A stretch of DNA of 9,684 nt, from NCBI GenBank assembly GCA_040004775.1, contig JBDUAD010000098.1, forward strand, positions 1 through 9,684, read 5' to 3'. The notes below the pieces were generated by a model, which searched no databases, was not told where the DNA came from, and saw nothing but the letters and a program-made list of their open reading frames with translations. This DNA is from JALZBL01 sp040004775 (lineage in GTDB: Bacteria > Actinomycetota > Actinomycetes > Mycobacteriales > Jatrophihabitantaceae). The position numbers were made by a program, and so were the translations under genes. This document shows positions 1 to 7,423 of the stretch, piece after piece (positions within the stretch are counted from its first letter, which is position 1; each line of letters opens with the position of its first letter).

Positions 1-2
1 GT

Positions 3-986
3 CGGCGACGCCGCGGAAGCCAGCAGCTCCACTGCGTGCTCGAGGTCGCGGGCGGTGTGTACGCCGGGCTCGACGTCGACGCCGGCCCAACCGGGGCCGC
101 CCACCACCACGAGCGGCCGCGGACGCGTGGCGCCCAGGTCGACCCTCGGCCCGTTGTCGTCGGCGATCTGGCGCCAGATGAACACGCCGGACGCGCCGGT
201 TCGCCGACTGGCCGAGGCGAGCGCGGCCATCGGCACCCGAGCTCCGAGCATGTGGACGGCAACACGCTTCTCGGCCAATGCCGCGGCGATCACGTACAGC
301 GGCAATACGTGCAGATCCTCCGGCGCGCAGGCGAGCAGGACAGGCAGGCCCGGTATCGGGCGTACCTGGATCGCGCGGTGGGCACGTAGCGCGTCGACGA
401 TCGATTCGCTGAGCGTGTGCTCGATCTCGACGCCTTCCCCGGTCTCCGCCCAGCGGCGCCCGGCGGCCACCAGGACCGGCCGGAGGAGGGTGTTCCACGT
501 GGTGACCGACCCCTCCACGGAGAGGAGATCGCCGACGATGCCACTGATCGCCGGAGCGTCGAGGCGGCTGGCGGCGCGAGCCAGACCACGCACTTGCGGC
601 GATCCGCCCGGCACGGCGAGGACCCGGCCTCCCGGCCCGCCGGGGCGACGGCGGGTGGCGAACGGCGACGGGCCGGCGCCGAGGTCCTGATCTTGCGACT
701 CGGCGGACGGTGACCCAGTAGACGGTAACCCGGTAGACGGTGACCCGGCCGGCGACTGCACCTCCCGCGCGGCGCGCGCCGGCGTGGCGCCGGCCGTCAC
801 TAGGTGCTGCATCCGCACGAGCCGATCGAGGTCGGCGGCGGAGTAGCGACGGTGGCCGCCAGGTGAGCGTGCGGACGGCAACAGCCCGTAGCGCCGGCCC
901 CAGCTGCGCAACGTCTCCGGGGCGACGCCCAACCGCGCGGCAACCGCGCCGACCGAGAGCGCGGCGGCGTGCGGCTCGTCGGCCAC
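3..986 (-). CDS. MerR-family regulator with cobalamin-binding-type sensor region (CarH/LitR-like), C-terminus cut by window edge
   Basis: Probable DNA-binding transcription factor. The visible 328 codons begin with a MerR-type winged helix (about residues 11-56: SVGAVAARLGVAPETLRSW, then the wing GGHRRYSAADL). A Ser/Pro-rich linker (about 77-120) contains a five-residue repeat. A helical cap-like region follows (about 135-205) with W179, then nine residues, then E189-H190, the Wx9EH pattern of CarH-type B12 photoreceptors. Next comes a Rossmann-like B12-binding region with EDLHVLP at 223-229, where H226 would be the lower axial cobalt ligand and Pro replaces the usual Gly of DxHxxG. Residue 180, after the Trp, is Ala; Thermus CarH has a His there that binds cobalt after illumination. 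The GTG at 986 is chosen because no other start precedes it in frame nearby and a G-rich stretch lies just upstream. No stop is reached before base 1. The ligand and targets are unknown, and B12 binding is inferred. Confidence 0.85.
   Translation of the reverse strand, partial: MADEPHAAALSVGAVAARLGVAPETLRSWGRRYGLLPSARSPGGHRRYSAADLDRLVRMQHLVTAGATPARAAREVQSPAGSPSTGLPSTGSPSAESQDQDLGAGPSPFATRRRPGGPGGRVLAVPGGSPQVRGLARAASRLDAPAISGIVGDLLSVEGSVTTWNTLLRPVLVAAGRRWAETGEGVEIEHTLSESIVDALRAHRAIQVRPIPGLPVLLACAPEDLHVLPLYVIAAALAEKRVAVHMLGARVPMAALASASRRTGASGVFIWRQIADDNGPRVDLGATRPRPLVVVGGPGWAGVDVEPGVHTARDLEHAVELLASAASP
706..750. repeat. Three 15-bp tandem repeats inside the MerR regulator gene
   Basis: On the plus strand the units are GACGGTGACCCAGTA, GACGGTAACCCGGTA and GACGGTGACCCGGCC, directly abutting. 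The period is a multiple of three, so they encode a degenerate pentapeptide (GSPST, GLPST, GSPSA) in the linker between the DNA-binding and sensor regions, at about residues 80-94. Each unit also carries a GGTNACC palindrome (709-715, 724-730, 739-745). The simplest reading is replication-slippage expansion of a flexible linker. Confidence 0.9.
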
Positions 987-1087
987 CCCTACCCCCGTAC
1001 CTGCGGTCGATTCACCCGGTTGACACGAACTCGCACTGATTACCAGCCACTGTAAGCGCGTCGGCGGCTCAGGGTGGAGTGAGTCGC

Positions 1088-2731
1088 TCAGGCTTCGGCG
1101 ACAACGCGGCCGCTGGCCACGGCATGGGTCACCCGGGCGTCGGTGGGCAGGACGTCGGGGGCGAACAGGTCGCGGTCCAGCACGGCCAGATCGGCGCGCC
1201 GCCCGACAGCGATCACGCCCGCCTCGTCGTCGTGGTTGATCCACGCCGAGCCGGCGGTGAACGCGGCCAGCGCGACCGCCAGCTCCAGCCGCTGCTCGGG
1301 CAGGAACGGCTCGCGCTCCCGGTTGTCGGGGTCGACGCGTCGCACCGCCACCTCGATCTGCTGCAGCGGATCGGCGGTGGTGACGCTCCAGTCGCTGCCC
1401 ATGGCCAGGCGGGCTCCGGTTCGCAGCAGGTCGGCGAAGGGATACTGCATCCGCGACCGCTCGGGCCCGAGGAACGGAATGGTCAGCTCGTCCATCTGCG
1501 GCTCGTGCTGGGCCCAGTAGGTCTGACAGTTGGCGGTGACGCCGAGCTCGGCGAACCGGGGCACGTCCCGGGGCTGGATCAGCTGCAGGTGGGCGATGTG
1601 GTGCCGGTTGTCCAGCGGGCCGTTGGCTGCGCGGGCGGTGGCGAAGGCGTCGAGCGCCCCGCGGACCGCCCGATCGCCGATTGCGTGCACGTGGACCTGG
1701 AACCCGGCGCGGTCCAGCTCGGTCACGGCCGCCGTCATCACATCGTCCTCGACGTAGGTCAGACCGCGCTCGCCGGTGAACCCGCCGCCGCCGTCGCAGT
1801 AGGACTCCAGCAGGGCGCCGGTGCCGTTCTCGAGCACGCCGTCGAGCATGATCTTCACCGTGGTCGGGAAGAAGCCGGGCGCGGACTGCTCGCGGCGGGT
1901 GAGCAGCTCATCGATCTGCTCGAGCCCGCGGTGCCGGTCCCACCACAACGCCCCGACCACGCGCGCGGTGAGCCGCCCGGCCGCAGCGAGTGACCGGTAG
2001 GCGTCCTGGGTGTCCGGCGTGACCCACGCGTCCTGCCAGCCGGTGATCCCGAGGGCATGCAGATGAGCCTGCGCGGCCGACAGCGCCTCCTGCCACTGCT
2101 GCGCGGTGGGCGCCGGCACGTGCCGGGTTTCGAAGGAGTAGGCCGCGCCTTCGTGCAGGGTGCCGGTGGGGGCACCGCCGGCCGCGCGCTCGATGCGCCC
2201 GTCGGGAGGATCCGGCGTGCGCGCGTCGATCCCGGCGCGGGCCAGCGCGGCGGAGTTCACCCACGCGCCGTGGACGTCGCGGTTGAAGAGGAAGACCGGC
2301 CGATCGGGCACCACGGCGTCGAGGTCCTCGGCCCGCGGAGTTCCCCCCGGAAAGTGCTCCATCGCCCAGCCCCCGCCGACGATCCACTCCTCCTGCGGAT
2401 GGGCGGCGGCATACTCGCCGACGGCGCGCAGATAGGCCTCGCCCCCGTCCAGCGGGTCGAGGTCGACGGTCAGCAGCTTGCGCCCGGCGGTGGGCGGGTG
2501 GACGTGGGCGTCCTGGAAACCCGGCACGACCAGGCCGTCCGCCGCCTCGACCATCCGGGTGGCCGGACCCCGCAGGCTCCGCGCCGCGGCATCCAGGCCC
2601 ACGATGCGATCGCCGCGGATCGCCACCGCCTCGGCCGACGGTGCCGCGGACACACCGGTCCAGACCGGGGCGAGGACGATCAGGTCAGCGGGGGCCGACG
2701 TCGCCGGAGCCGGATCCGGTGCCGAGATCAC
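1088..2731 (-). CDS. YtcJ-type metal-dependent amidohydrolase (amidohydrolase 3 family)
   Basis: A 547-residue amidohydrolase-superfamily enzyme, probably cytoplasmic since no signal peptide is evident. An N-terminal beta-sandwich part (about 15-70) leads to GFQDAHVHP at 71-79, whose H76 and H78 are the expected metal ligands. Other family landmarks are VKIMLDG with K293, VHVHAIGDRAV with H349, HHIAH at 377-381, the GVTANCQ stretch near 397-403, and MGSDWSV with the catalytic-type D447. The C-terminal ADLAVLDRD (513-521) closes the sandwich. The family includes YtcJ and N-substituted formamide deformylase; sequence alone does not give the substrate. The GTG at 2731 is preferred because it overlaps the methyltransferase stop as GTGA and puts the sandwich close to the N-terminus. 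Starting 58 codons earlier (2905) would add an Arg/Pro-rich leader lying entirely over the methyltransferase gene. Translation is probably coupled to the methyltransferase. Confidence 0.93.
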   Translation of the reverse strand: MISAPDPAPATSAPADLIVLAPVWTGVSAAPSAEAVAIRGDRIVGLDAAARSLRGPATRMVEAADGLVVPGFQDAHVHPPTAGRKLLTVDLDPLDGGEAYLRAVGEYAAAHPQEEWIVGGGWAMEHFPGGTPRAEDLDAVVPDRPVFLFNRDVHGAWVNSAALARAGIDARTPDPPDGRIERAAGGAPTGTLHEGAAYSFETRHVPAPTAQQWQEALSAAQAHLHALGITGWQDAWVTPDTQDAYRSLAAAGRLTARVVGALWWDRHRGLEQIDELLTRREQSAPGFFPTTVKIMLDGVLENGTGALLESYCDGGGGFTGERGLTYVEDDVMTAAVTELDRAGFQVHVHAIGDRAVRGALDAFATARAANGPLDNRHHIAHLQLIQPRDVPRFAELGVTANCQTYWAQHEPQMDELTIPFLGPERSRMQYPFADLLRTGARLAMGSDWSVTTADPLQQIEVAVRRVDPDNREREPFLPEQRLELAVALAAFTAGSAWINHDDEAGVIAVGRRADLAVLDRDLFAPDVLPTDARVTHAVASGRVVAEA

Positions 2732-3570
2732 GAGGCGCGGCGGCCGAGGGTGTAGCGGATGGTCTGGTGCAGGCGGATGCGGCCGTCGCTTCCGCGAGCG
2801 CCGGCCAGGACGGCGTCGACGCGTTCGAGCAGGGCCGGGTGCTCGTCGGCCGGCACGGCATCCCACATCGCCCGCTGGGCGTGCGACCGGCTCCAGGTCT
2901 GCCATTCGCGCACGTCGGCCAGGGTGACGTCGACCGCTCCGTGAACGGTGCGCACGTCGGTGAAGCCGGCGTCGGCGAACAGAGCCTCGACGCCCTCGTC
3001 GCTGGCGAACGGCCCGTTCTCGCCGCTGGTCCGAGCGTCGAGCAGTTCGGCCGGTAGGTACGGGCGGAAGATCGCGTCGACCTCGACCCAGAGCGGGTCA
3101 CGGTCGACGAACGTCGAGACGGCCAACCGGCCACCCGGGAGCAGCAGTTCCCGCCACGTCTGCAGGGCGGCGGCCGGGTCGGGCAGGAAGAAGATCACCA
3201 GCGACGACACCGCGAGGTCGAACTGCCGTTGGCCGAGGCCGGGCGAGGCGACGTCGGCGACGTGCAGGTCGACACGGTCGAGCCCGCGCGCGTAGACGTC
3301 GGCCTGGGTGAGTTCGATCATCCGGGCCGCCAGGTCCACGCCGGCCACCCGCCCGCCCGCGCCGACCGCCTCAGCCAGCGGGAACAGGGCGGCGCCGCGG
3401 CCGCAGCCGAGGTCGACCGCGTCCTCCCCCGGTGCGGGCTCGGCCAGCTCGACCAGGCGAGCGGCGATGGGGCGGAACCACTCAACCCCGACCGCGTCGT
3501 AGGTGTCGGCCACCCGGTCGAAGATCGCCGCGACGCCGCGGCTGCGCTCGGCCGGCGTCGGCGCATTCAC
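2728..3570 (-). CDS. Class I SAM-dependent methyltransferase
   Basis: A 280-residue protein with a Rossmann-fold methyltransferase core of the UbiE/Methyltransferase_11 type. Motif I is AVDLGCGRGAALFPLAE (51-67). The acidic end of beta-2 is GVDLAARM (77-84, with D79 expected to hold the SAM ribose). DLHVADV (101-107) matches the adenine-contacting segment, and FDLAVSSLVIFFLPDP (117-132) followed by LLLPGGRLAVSTF (142-154) form the usual motif II/III region. The extra C-terminal 120 residues probably shape the acceptor site; the acceptor is unknown. The GTG at 3570 (VNAPTPAERSRG) is chosen because no start codon lies close upstream in frame and homologous folds begin here; the long open frame above it reads over mdh. 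No strong ribosome binding site is seen. Its stop overlaps the amidohydrolase start by four bases, suggesting the two proteins act together or are made in fixed ratio. Confidence 0.9.
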   Translation of the reverse strand: MNAPTPAERSRGVAAIFDRVADTYDAVGVEWFRPIAARLVELAEPAPGEDAVDLGCGRGAALFPLAEAVGAGGRVAGVDLAARMIELTQADVYARGLDRVDLHVADVASPGLGQRQFDLAVSSLVIFFLPDPAAALQTWRELLLPGGRLAVSTFVDRDPLWVEVDAIFRPYLPAELLDARTSGENGPFASDEGVEALFADAGFTDVRTVHGAVDVTLADVREWQTWSRSHAQRAMWDAVPADEHPALLERVDAVLAGARGSDGRIRLHQTIRYTLGRRAS

Positions 3571-3576
3571 CGGGAG

Positions 3577-3603
3577 GTCACCGTCGACGGTGGACGGGGT
3601 GAC
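3577..3603. promoter_or_regulatory. Nested inverted repeats ahead of the methyltransferase gene
   Basis: In the 61-base gap between mdh and the methyltransferase, CACCGTCGACGGTG (3579-3592) is a perfect 14-bp palindrome. A second, overlapping inverted repeat pairs GTCACC (3577-3582) with GGTGAC (3598-3603). The two could not fold at once in RNA. The outer arm ends only six bases before the GTG start, so it could be an operator, a weak terminator for mdh, or a structure masking the start. No U-tract is present. In DNA this GC-rich, chance is a real alternative. Confidence 0.35.
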
Positions 3604-3631
3604 TGGCGGACGGTGCTGGCCAACGCTGGGC

Positions 3632-4630
<999 letters not shown>

Positions 4631-4635
4631 GTCGG

Positions 4636-4642
4636 CTCCTTT
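4636..4642 (-). promoter_or_regulatory. Ribosome binding site of mdh
   Basis: AAAGGAG on the minus strand, five bases before the GTG at 4630. It is the strongest Shine-Dalgarno match in the window and decides the mdh start against the in-frame ATG at 4660, thirty bases upstream. Confidence 0.85.
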
Positions 4643-4703
4643 GCCGGGATTAGGGGGCACGCGCGGGCAGGACGGGATCGCCGCGACGCTAGCAACCGGA
4701 TCG

Positions 4704-4997
4704 TCAATGCGGCAGGACGAGGGCCACGCCGAGGATGCCCCCGGACAGCATGAAGTAGCAGCACACGTCGAACATCCGCCGGCGCACGGCCAGCAAGCCG
4801 GCCTGGCGATCGGTCAGGAACCAGCGCAGCAGGCCGGCGATGCCCATGGCCAGGCCGACCACACCTATCCCGCGCAGCCAGTGCACCGGTTGGGCCGCGC
4901 TGTAGGCCAGGCCGGCTCCGGCGGCAACTAGCACGGCGAGGTAGGGGACGTTGTGCAGGTCCCGGGTGCGAAAGTCCCGCCGGGTCGGCGCGCTCAC
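4704..4997 (-). CDS. Small three-helix membrane protein, DUF3017 family
   Basis: A 97-residue integral membrane protein of unknown function. It has a basic N-terminus (TRRDFRTRDLHNVPY), then three predicted membrane segments at about 17-35, 42-61 and 77-95, joined by short loops; the second loop carries RWFLTDRQ and VRRRMFD. Size, topology and position between folD and mdh match the actinobacterial DUF3017 family, which I recognise by context and pattern rather than by a profile search. The GTG start overlaps the folD stop as GTGA, so it is probably translated by coupling to folD. No catalytic motif is visible. Confidence 0.85.
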   Translation of the reverse strand: MSAPTRRDFRTRDLHNVPYLAVLVAAGAGLAYSAAQPVHWLRGIGVVGLAMGIAGLLRWFLTDRQAGLLAVRRRMFDVCCYFMLSGGILGVALVLPH

Positions 4998-5875
4998 GCC
5001 CCCACCACGTCGAACCGCGTGGCGGCCTGCTCGGCCGCCTCGACCACGTTGGTCAGCAGCATGGCCCGGGTCATCGGCCCCACTCCGCCCGGGTTCGGTG
5101 CCACCCAGCCGGCCACCTCAACCACGTCCGCGGCGACGTCACCGGCGATGCGCCCGTCCACGCGGCTCACGCCGACGTCGAGCACGGCCGCACCGGGCTT
5201 CACCGCGGCGCGGGTTACCAGCCCCGGTGAACCGGCCGCGGTGACGATGATGTCGGCTCGGGCCAGGTGGGCGTCGAGGTCGCGCGTGCCGGTGTGGCAC
5301 AACGTCACCGTGGCGTTCTCGCTGCGGCGGGTGAGCAGCAGACCGAGCGGGCGGCCGACGGTGATGCCCCGGCCGACGACCACGACGTCGGCTCCGGCGA
5401 TGTCGATCTCGTAGCGGCGCAGGAGCTCGACGATGCCGTGCGGCGTGCACGGTAACGGTCCCGGCTCACCCAGCACGAGCCGGCCAAGGTTCACCGGGTG
5501 CAGTCCGTCGACGTCCTTGGCCGGATCCACCTGTTCCAGGACGCGGTACTCGTCCAGCCCGCGCGGCAACGGCAGTTGGACGAGATACCCGGTGCACTGC
5601 GGATCGACGTTGAGCTCGTCGACGACCGCCTCCACCTCGCCCTGGGTGGCGGTCGCCGGCAGCTCGCGCTGGATGCTGGCGATGCCGATCTGGGCACAGT
5701 CGCGATGCTTGGCCGCGACGTACCAGGCGCTGCCCGGGTCGTCGCCGACCAGCACGGTGCCCAGCCCGACCGGCGCACCGGCCGCCCCCAGCGCGGCCAC
5801 GCGGACAGCCAGCTCGGTCTTGATAATGGCCAGCGTGGCCTTGCCGTCGAGAATGCGCGCGGTCACGTGCGCCAT
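4994..5875 (-). CDS. folD: Bifunctional methylenetetrahydrofolate dehydrogenase / methenyltetrahydrofolate cyclohydrolase
   Basis: Oxidises 5,10-methylene-THF (normally with NADP+) and hydrolyses methenyl-THF to 10-formyl-THF, the formyl donor for the PurN and PurH enzymes encoded upstream. The 293-residue length is normal. Visible signatures: GTVLVGDDPGS (39-49), the catalytic Y52 and K56 in YVAAK, VQLPLP with Q100 (99-104), KDVDGLHP (120-127) with the conserved Asp pair, PCTPHG (142-147), the NADP-binding VVGRGITVGRP (166-176) and the C-terminal PNPGGVGPMTR (260-270). All key residues are intact. The start is uncertain by three codons: ATG at 5875 has AGG directly abutting it, while GTG at 5866 gives the MTARILDGKA beginning common in homologues and places AGGATG at a usable distance. 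It overlaps the DUF3017 gene by four bases. Confidence 0.97.
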   Translation of the reverse strand: MAHVTARILDGKATLAIIKTELAVRVAALGAAGAPVGLGTVLVGDDPGSAWYVAAKHRDCAQIGIASIQRELPATATQGEVEAVVDELNVDPQCTGYLVQLPLPRGLDEYRVLEQVDPAKDVDGLHPVNLGRLVLGEPGPLPCTPHGIVELLRRYEIDIAGADVVVVGRGITVGRPLGLLLTRRSENATVTLCHTGTRDLDAHLARADIIVTAAGSPGLVTRAAVKPGAAVLDVGVSRVDGRIAGDVAADVVEVAGWVAPNPGGVGPMTRAMLLTNVVEAAEQAATRFDVVGA

Positions 5876-5903
5876 CCTGCCAGCGCCCGGCGTTCAGACC
5901 GCG

Positions 5904-6692
5904 TCAGTGCCCGCTGCCGTTGCCGCGGGGTTCGGCCGCACCGGGCCTACGGGACGCGAGGAGCGCGAGTGCGCCAGCCGCGAGCATGAGGATTCCGCCG
6001 AGGAGGACCAGCCACAGACCGATCTGCGGGTTCTTGTCCAGACTTGACCCGGCCGCCTTGGCGGCGCGGGCCGCCTCGTCCCAGTCGGCGTAGTGGTGGG
6101 TCATCAGCGGAAAGGCGATCAACGCGGCCAGGATTGCCACCGCTCCCGCACCCAGAGCCATCAACGACAGGGACCGGGCCGGATCGGCCGAGGCCCGCAG
6201 CCGGCCAACGAAGGTGCGTTGCGTGGCCAGCACCCACAGCACCGCCACGATGATCAGTAGCAGCGGCCCGAGGGCCAGGAACGCAAAGCCGCTCCACGAG
6301 TGATAGGCCGAGTTCAGGTTTTGGATGCCGTTGATCGGTTTGCTCAGCTGAGGATCGAACCACGGCAGGAGGAGCCCGAGCAGGCCGCACAGACCGGCCA
6401 GCGCGGAGAGCAGGAACGCCCGGCTCCGTCCCAGCGCCGCCGGGTTCATGCCCGGCACCGAACCCCGGCCCTCCGGCGCGGCGGGATATTGCTGAGCCGG
6501 CACATAGGTCCCCGGTTGATAGTGCTGCGGCGGGGCGTACGGCTCCGGTTGGGCATACGGCTCCGGTTGGGCATACGGCTCCGCGTGAGGCTGGGCGTAC
6601 GGCTGAGCATGGGCGGTGGGCGGCGAGCCGTACGGCGGGGCCGGTCGGTCGGGGTCCTGAGCGGGTGGAGGCGGGAACGAGGGGTCGGACAC
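5904..6692 (-). CDS. Four-helix membrane protein with Pro/Tyr/Gln/Ala-rich N-terminal tail
   Basis: A 262-residue protein I do not recognise as a named family. Residues 1-80 are low complexity, rich in Pro, Tyr, Gln and Ala, with repeated PYAQPE units (about 31-53). Four hydrophobic segments follow at about 92-110, 136-157, 176-197 and 225-247, and a short polar tail (RRPGAAEPRGNGSGH). The loop between helices 1 and 2 holds PWFDPQLSKPINGIQNLNSAYHSW and the loop between 3 and 4 is charged (DWDEAARAAKAA). Such tails are common on actinomycete membrane proteins and are usually cytoplasmic. The GTG at 6692 is supported by GGAGAGGA five bases upstream. It lies 28 bases before folD, so co-transcription is likely, but nothing links it functionally to folate metabolism. 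A transporter or enzyme role is not indicated. Confidence 0.85.
   Translation of the reverse strand: MSDPSFPPPPAQDPDRPAPPYGSPPTAHAQPYAQPHAEPYAQPEPYAQPEPYAPPQHYQPGTYVPAQQYPAAPEGRGSVPGMNPAALGRSRAFLLSALAGLCGLLGLLLPWFDPQLSKPINGIQNLNSAYHSWSGFAFLALGPLLLIIVAVLWVLATQRTFVGRLRASADPARSLSLMALGAGAVAILAALIAFPLMTHHYADWDEAARAAKAAGSSLDKNPQIGLWLVLLGGILMLAAGALALLASRRPGAAEPRGNGSGH
6541..6576. repeat. Exact 18-bp tandem duplication inside the membrane protein gene
   Basis: GGCTCCGGTTGGGCATAC occurs twice without a mismatch at 6541-6558 and 6559-6576, followed by diverged copies to about 6606 (GGCTCC...GGCGTAC, GGCTGAGCAT). The period is in frame and encodes PYAQPE units of the N-terminal tail. The lack of any synonymous difference suggests a recent duplication compared with the diverged neighbours. 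Confidence 0.95.
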
Positions 6693-6697
6693 GGAAA

Positions 6698-6705
6698 TCC
6701 TCTCC
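6698..6705 (-). promoter_or_regulatory. Ribosome binding site of the tailed membrane protein gene
   Basis: GGAGAGGA on the minus strand, five bases before the GTG at 6692. It fixes this start codon. Confidence 0.75.
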
Positions 6706-6711
6706 AGTGGT

Positions 6712-6731
6712 GCGGACCGGGCCGGGTCCGC
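6712..6731 (-). terminator. GC-rich hairpin after the pentapeptide gene, possible terminator or leader structure
   Basis: GCGGACC (6712-6718) and GGTCCGC (6725-6731) form a perfect 7-bp stem around a six-base loop, 38 bases past the pentapeptide gene stop and just before the next gene's ribosome binding site. No run of T follows, so it is not a canonical intrinsic terminator. Hairpins without U-tracts are proposed to work as terminators in actinomycetes. It could instead act in the 5' leader of the membrane protein mRNA. Confidence 0.4.
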
Positions 6732-6768
6732 GCGCCGTCATTAACCCACACCGGCCGCGTCGCCCGGG

Positions 6769-7392
6769 TTATCCGACCACCACACCGAGCGCGGCGGCCA
6801 GCTGCAACGCCTGGGCGGCGTCCACGCGCGCCCCGCGCAGGTCGATCACCCGCGGATCGAGGCCCTCGATGCGAGCACCGCGCAAGTCGGCCTCGCGCAG
6901 CACCACGTCGGTCAGCCGGGCGTCGCGCAGGTCGGCGTCGCGCAGGACGGCGCGGCTGAGGTCGCAGCCGACGAGATTCGCCGCCGTGAGCCGGACGTCG
7001 CTGAGGTCCAGCCCGGCCAGGCTGGCCCCACCGAAGGAGACGTAGGACCAGTCACCGCCCTCCACCCGGATCCAGCTCAGCCGGGTGTCGGCGAACACCG
7101 AGCCGGTCAGCTTGCAGCCCTCGAACGACGTGCCGCGCAAGTTCGTGCGGGCGAACCGGCAGGCGAGGAACGCGCTCGAACGGTGCACCGAGCCGGACAG
7201 GTCGCAGCCGGTGAAGTCGCAGTCGAGGAACTGGGCGGCCGAGGTGAGCACGTCCTCGAGGCCGGCGTCGAAAAACGTGCACCGCTCGAATGTGGCCCGC
7301 TCGAACGTCTGCCCGTGCAGGTCGCCGTCGTCGAAGCTCTCGCCCCGGAACAGCGGCGAATCCTCGGCCGACGCGTCGCCGTCCCTGCTCAT
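6769..7392 (-). CDS. Pentapeptide-repeat protein
   Basis: A 207-residue protein made almost wholly of pentapeptide repeats of the A(D/N)LXX type. The central Leu/Phe falls every fifth residue from about 25 to 175 (for example F30, F35, F40, F55, F60, L65, F80, L85, F90, L95, F100, then L125 to L170 without a break), with irregular positions near 50, 70 and 115. This predicts a right-handed four-sided beta-helix of roughly seven to eight turns, capped by a C-terminal helix (DAAQALQLAAALG, 191-203). Some such proteins (MfpA, Qnr) mimic DNA and bind gyrase; most have no known role, and I cannot assign one here. The ATG at 7392 begins the repeat protein sensibly; the open frame above it reads over purH. 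The gene starts 31 bases after the purH stop and is probably in that operon. Confidence 0.92.
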   Translation of the reverse strand: MSRDGDASAEDSPLFRGESFDDGDLHGQTFERATFERCTFFDAGLEDVLTSAAQFLDCDFTGCDLSGSVHRSSAFLACRFARTNLRGTSFEGCKLTGSVFADTRLSWIRVEGGDWSYVSFGGASLAGLDLSDVRLTAANLVGCDLSRAVLRDADLRDARLTDVVLREADLRGARIEGLDPRVIDLRGARVDAAQALQLAAALGVVVG

Positions 7393-7423
7393 TACCGTGC
7401 TCTCGGCTCGTTCGGGGGCCAGG

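Noticed and set aside
1020..1046. TTGACA on the plus strand in the gap between the regulator and amidohydrolase genes, resembling a -35 box
   Set aside because: No TANNNT element lies 16-18 bases downstream, and there is no plus-strand gene for it to drive. It might be part of an operator, but nothing visible supports that.
1079..1993. Plus-strand open frame opposite the amidohydrolase
   Set aside because: It mirrors a gene with complete family motifs; its predicted protein is Gly/Val/His-rich without any motif, so it is a codon-bias shadow.
2732..2905. N-terminal extension of the amidohydrolase to an earlier start at 2905
   Set aside because: The extra 58 residues are Arg/Pro-rich and lie fully over the methyltransferase coding region. 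The GTGA overlap start gives normal domain spacing.
4631..4703. Possible promoter for mdh (TAGCGT on the minus strand near 4690)
   Set aside because: No -35 match at a proper distance, and it is far from the start codon; read-through from folD-DUF3017 is the simpler explanation.
6532..6606. Repeat cluster considered as a CRISPR-like array
   Set aside because: The units abut without spacers, are in frame and encode a repeated peptide, so this is a coding minisatellite.
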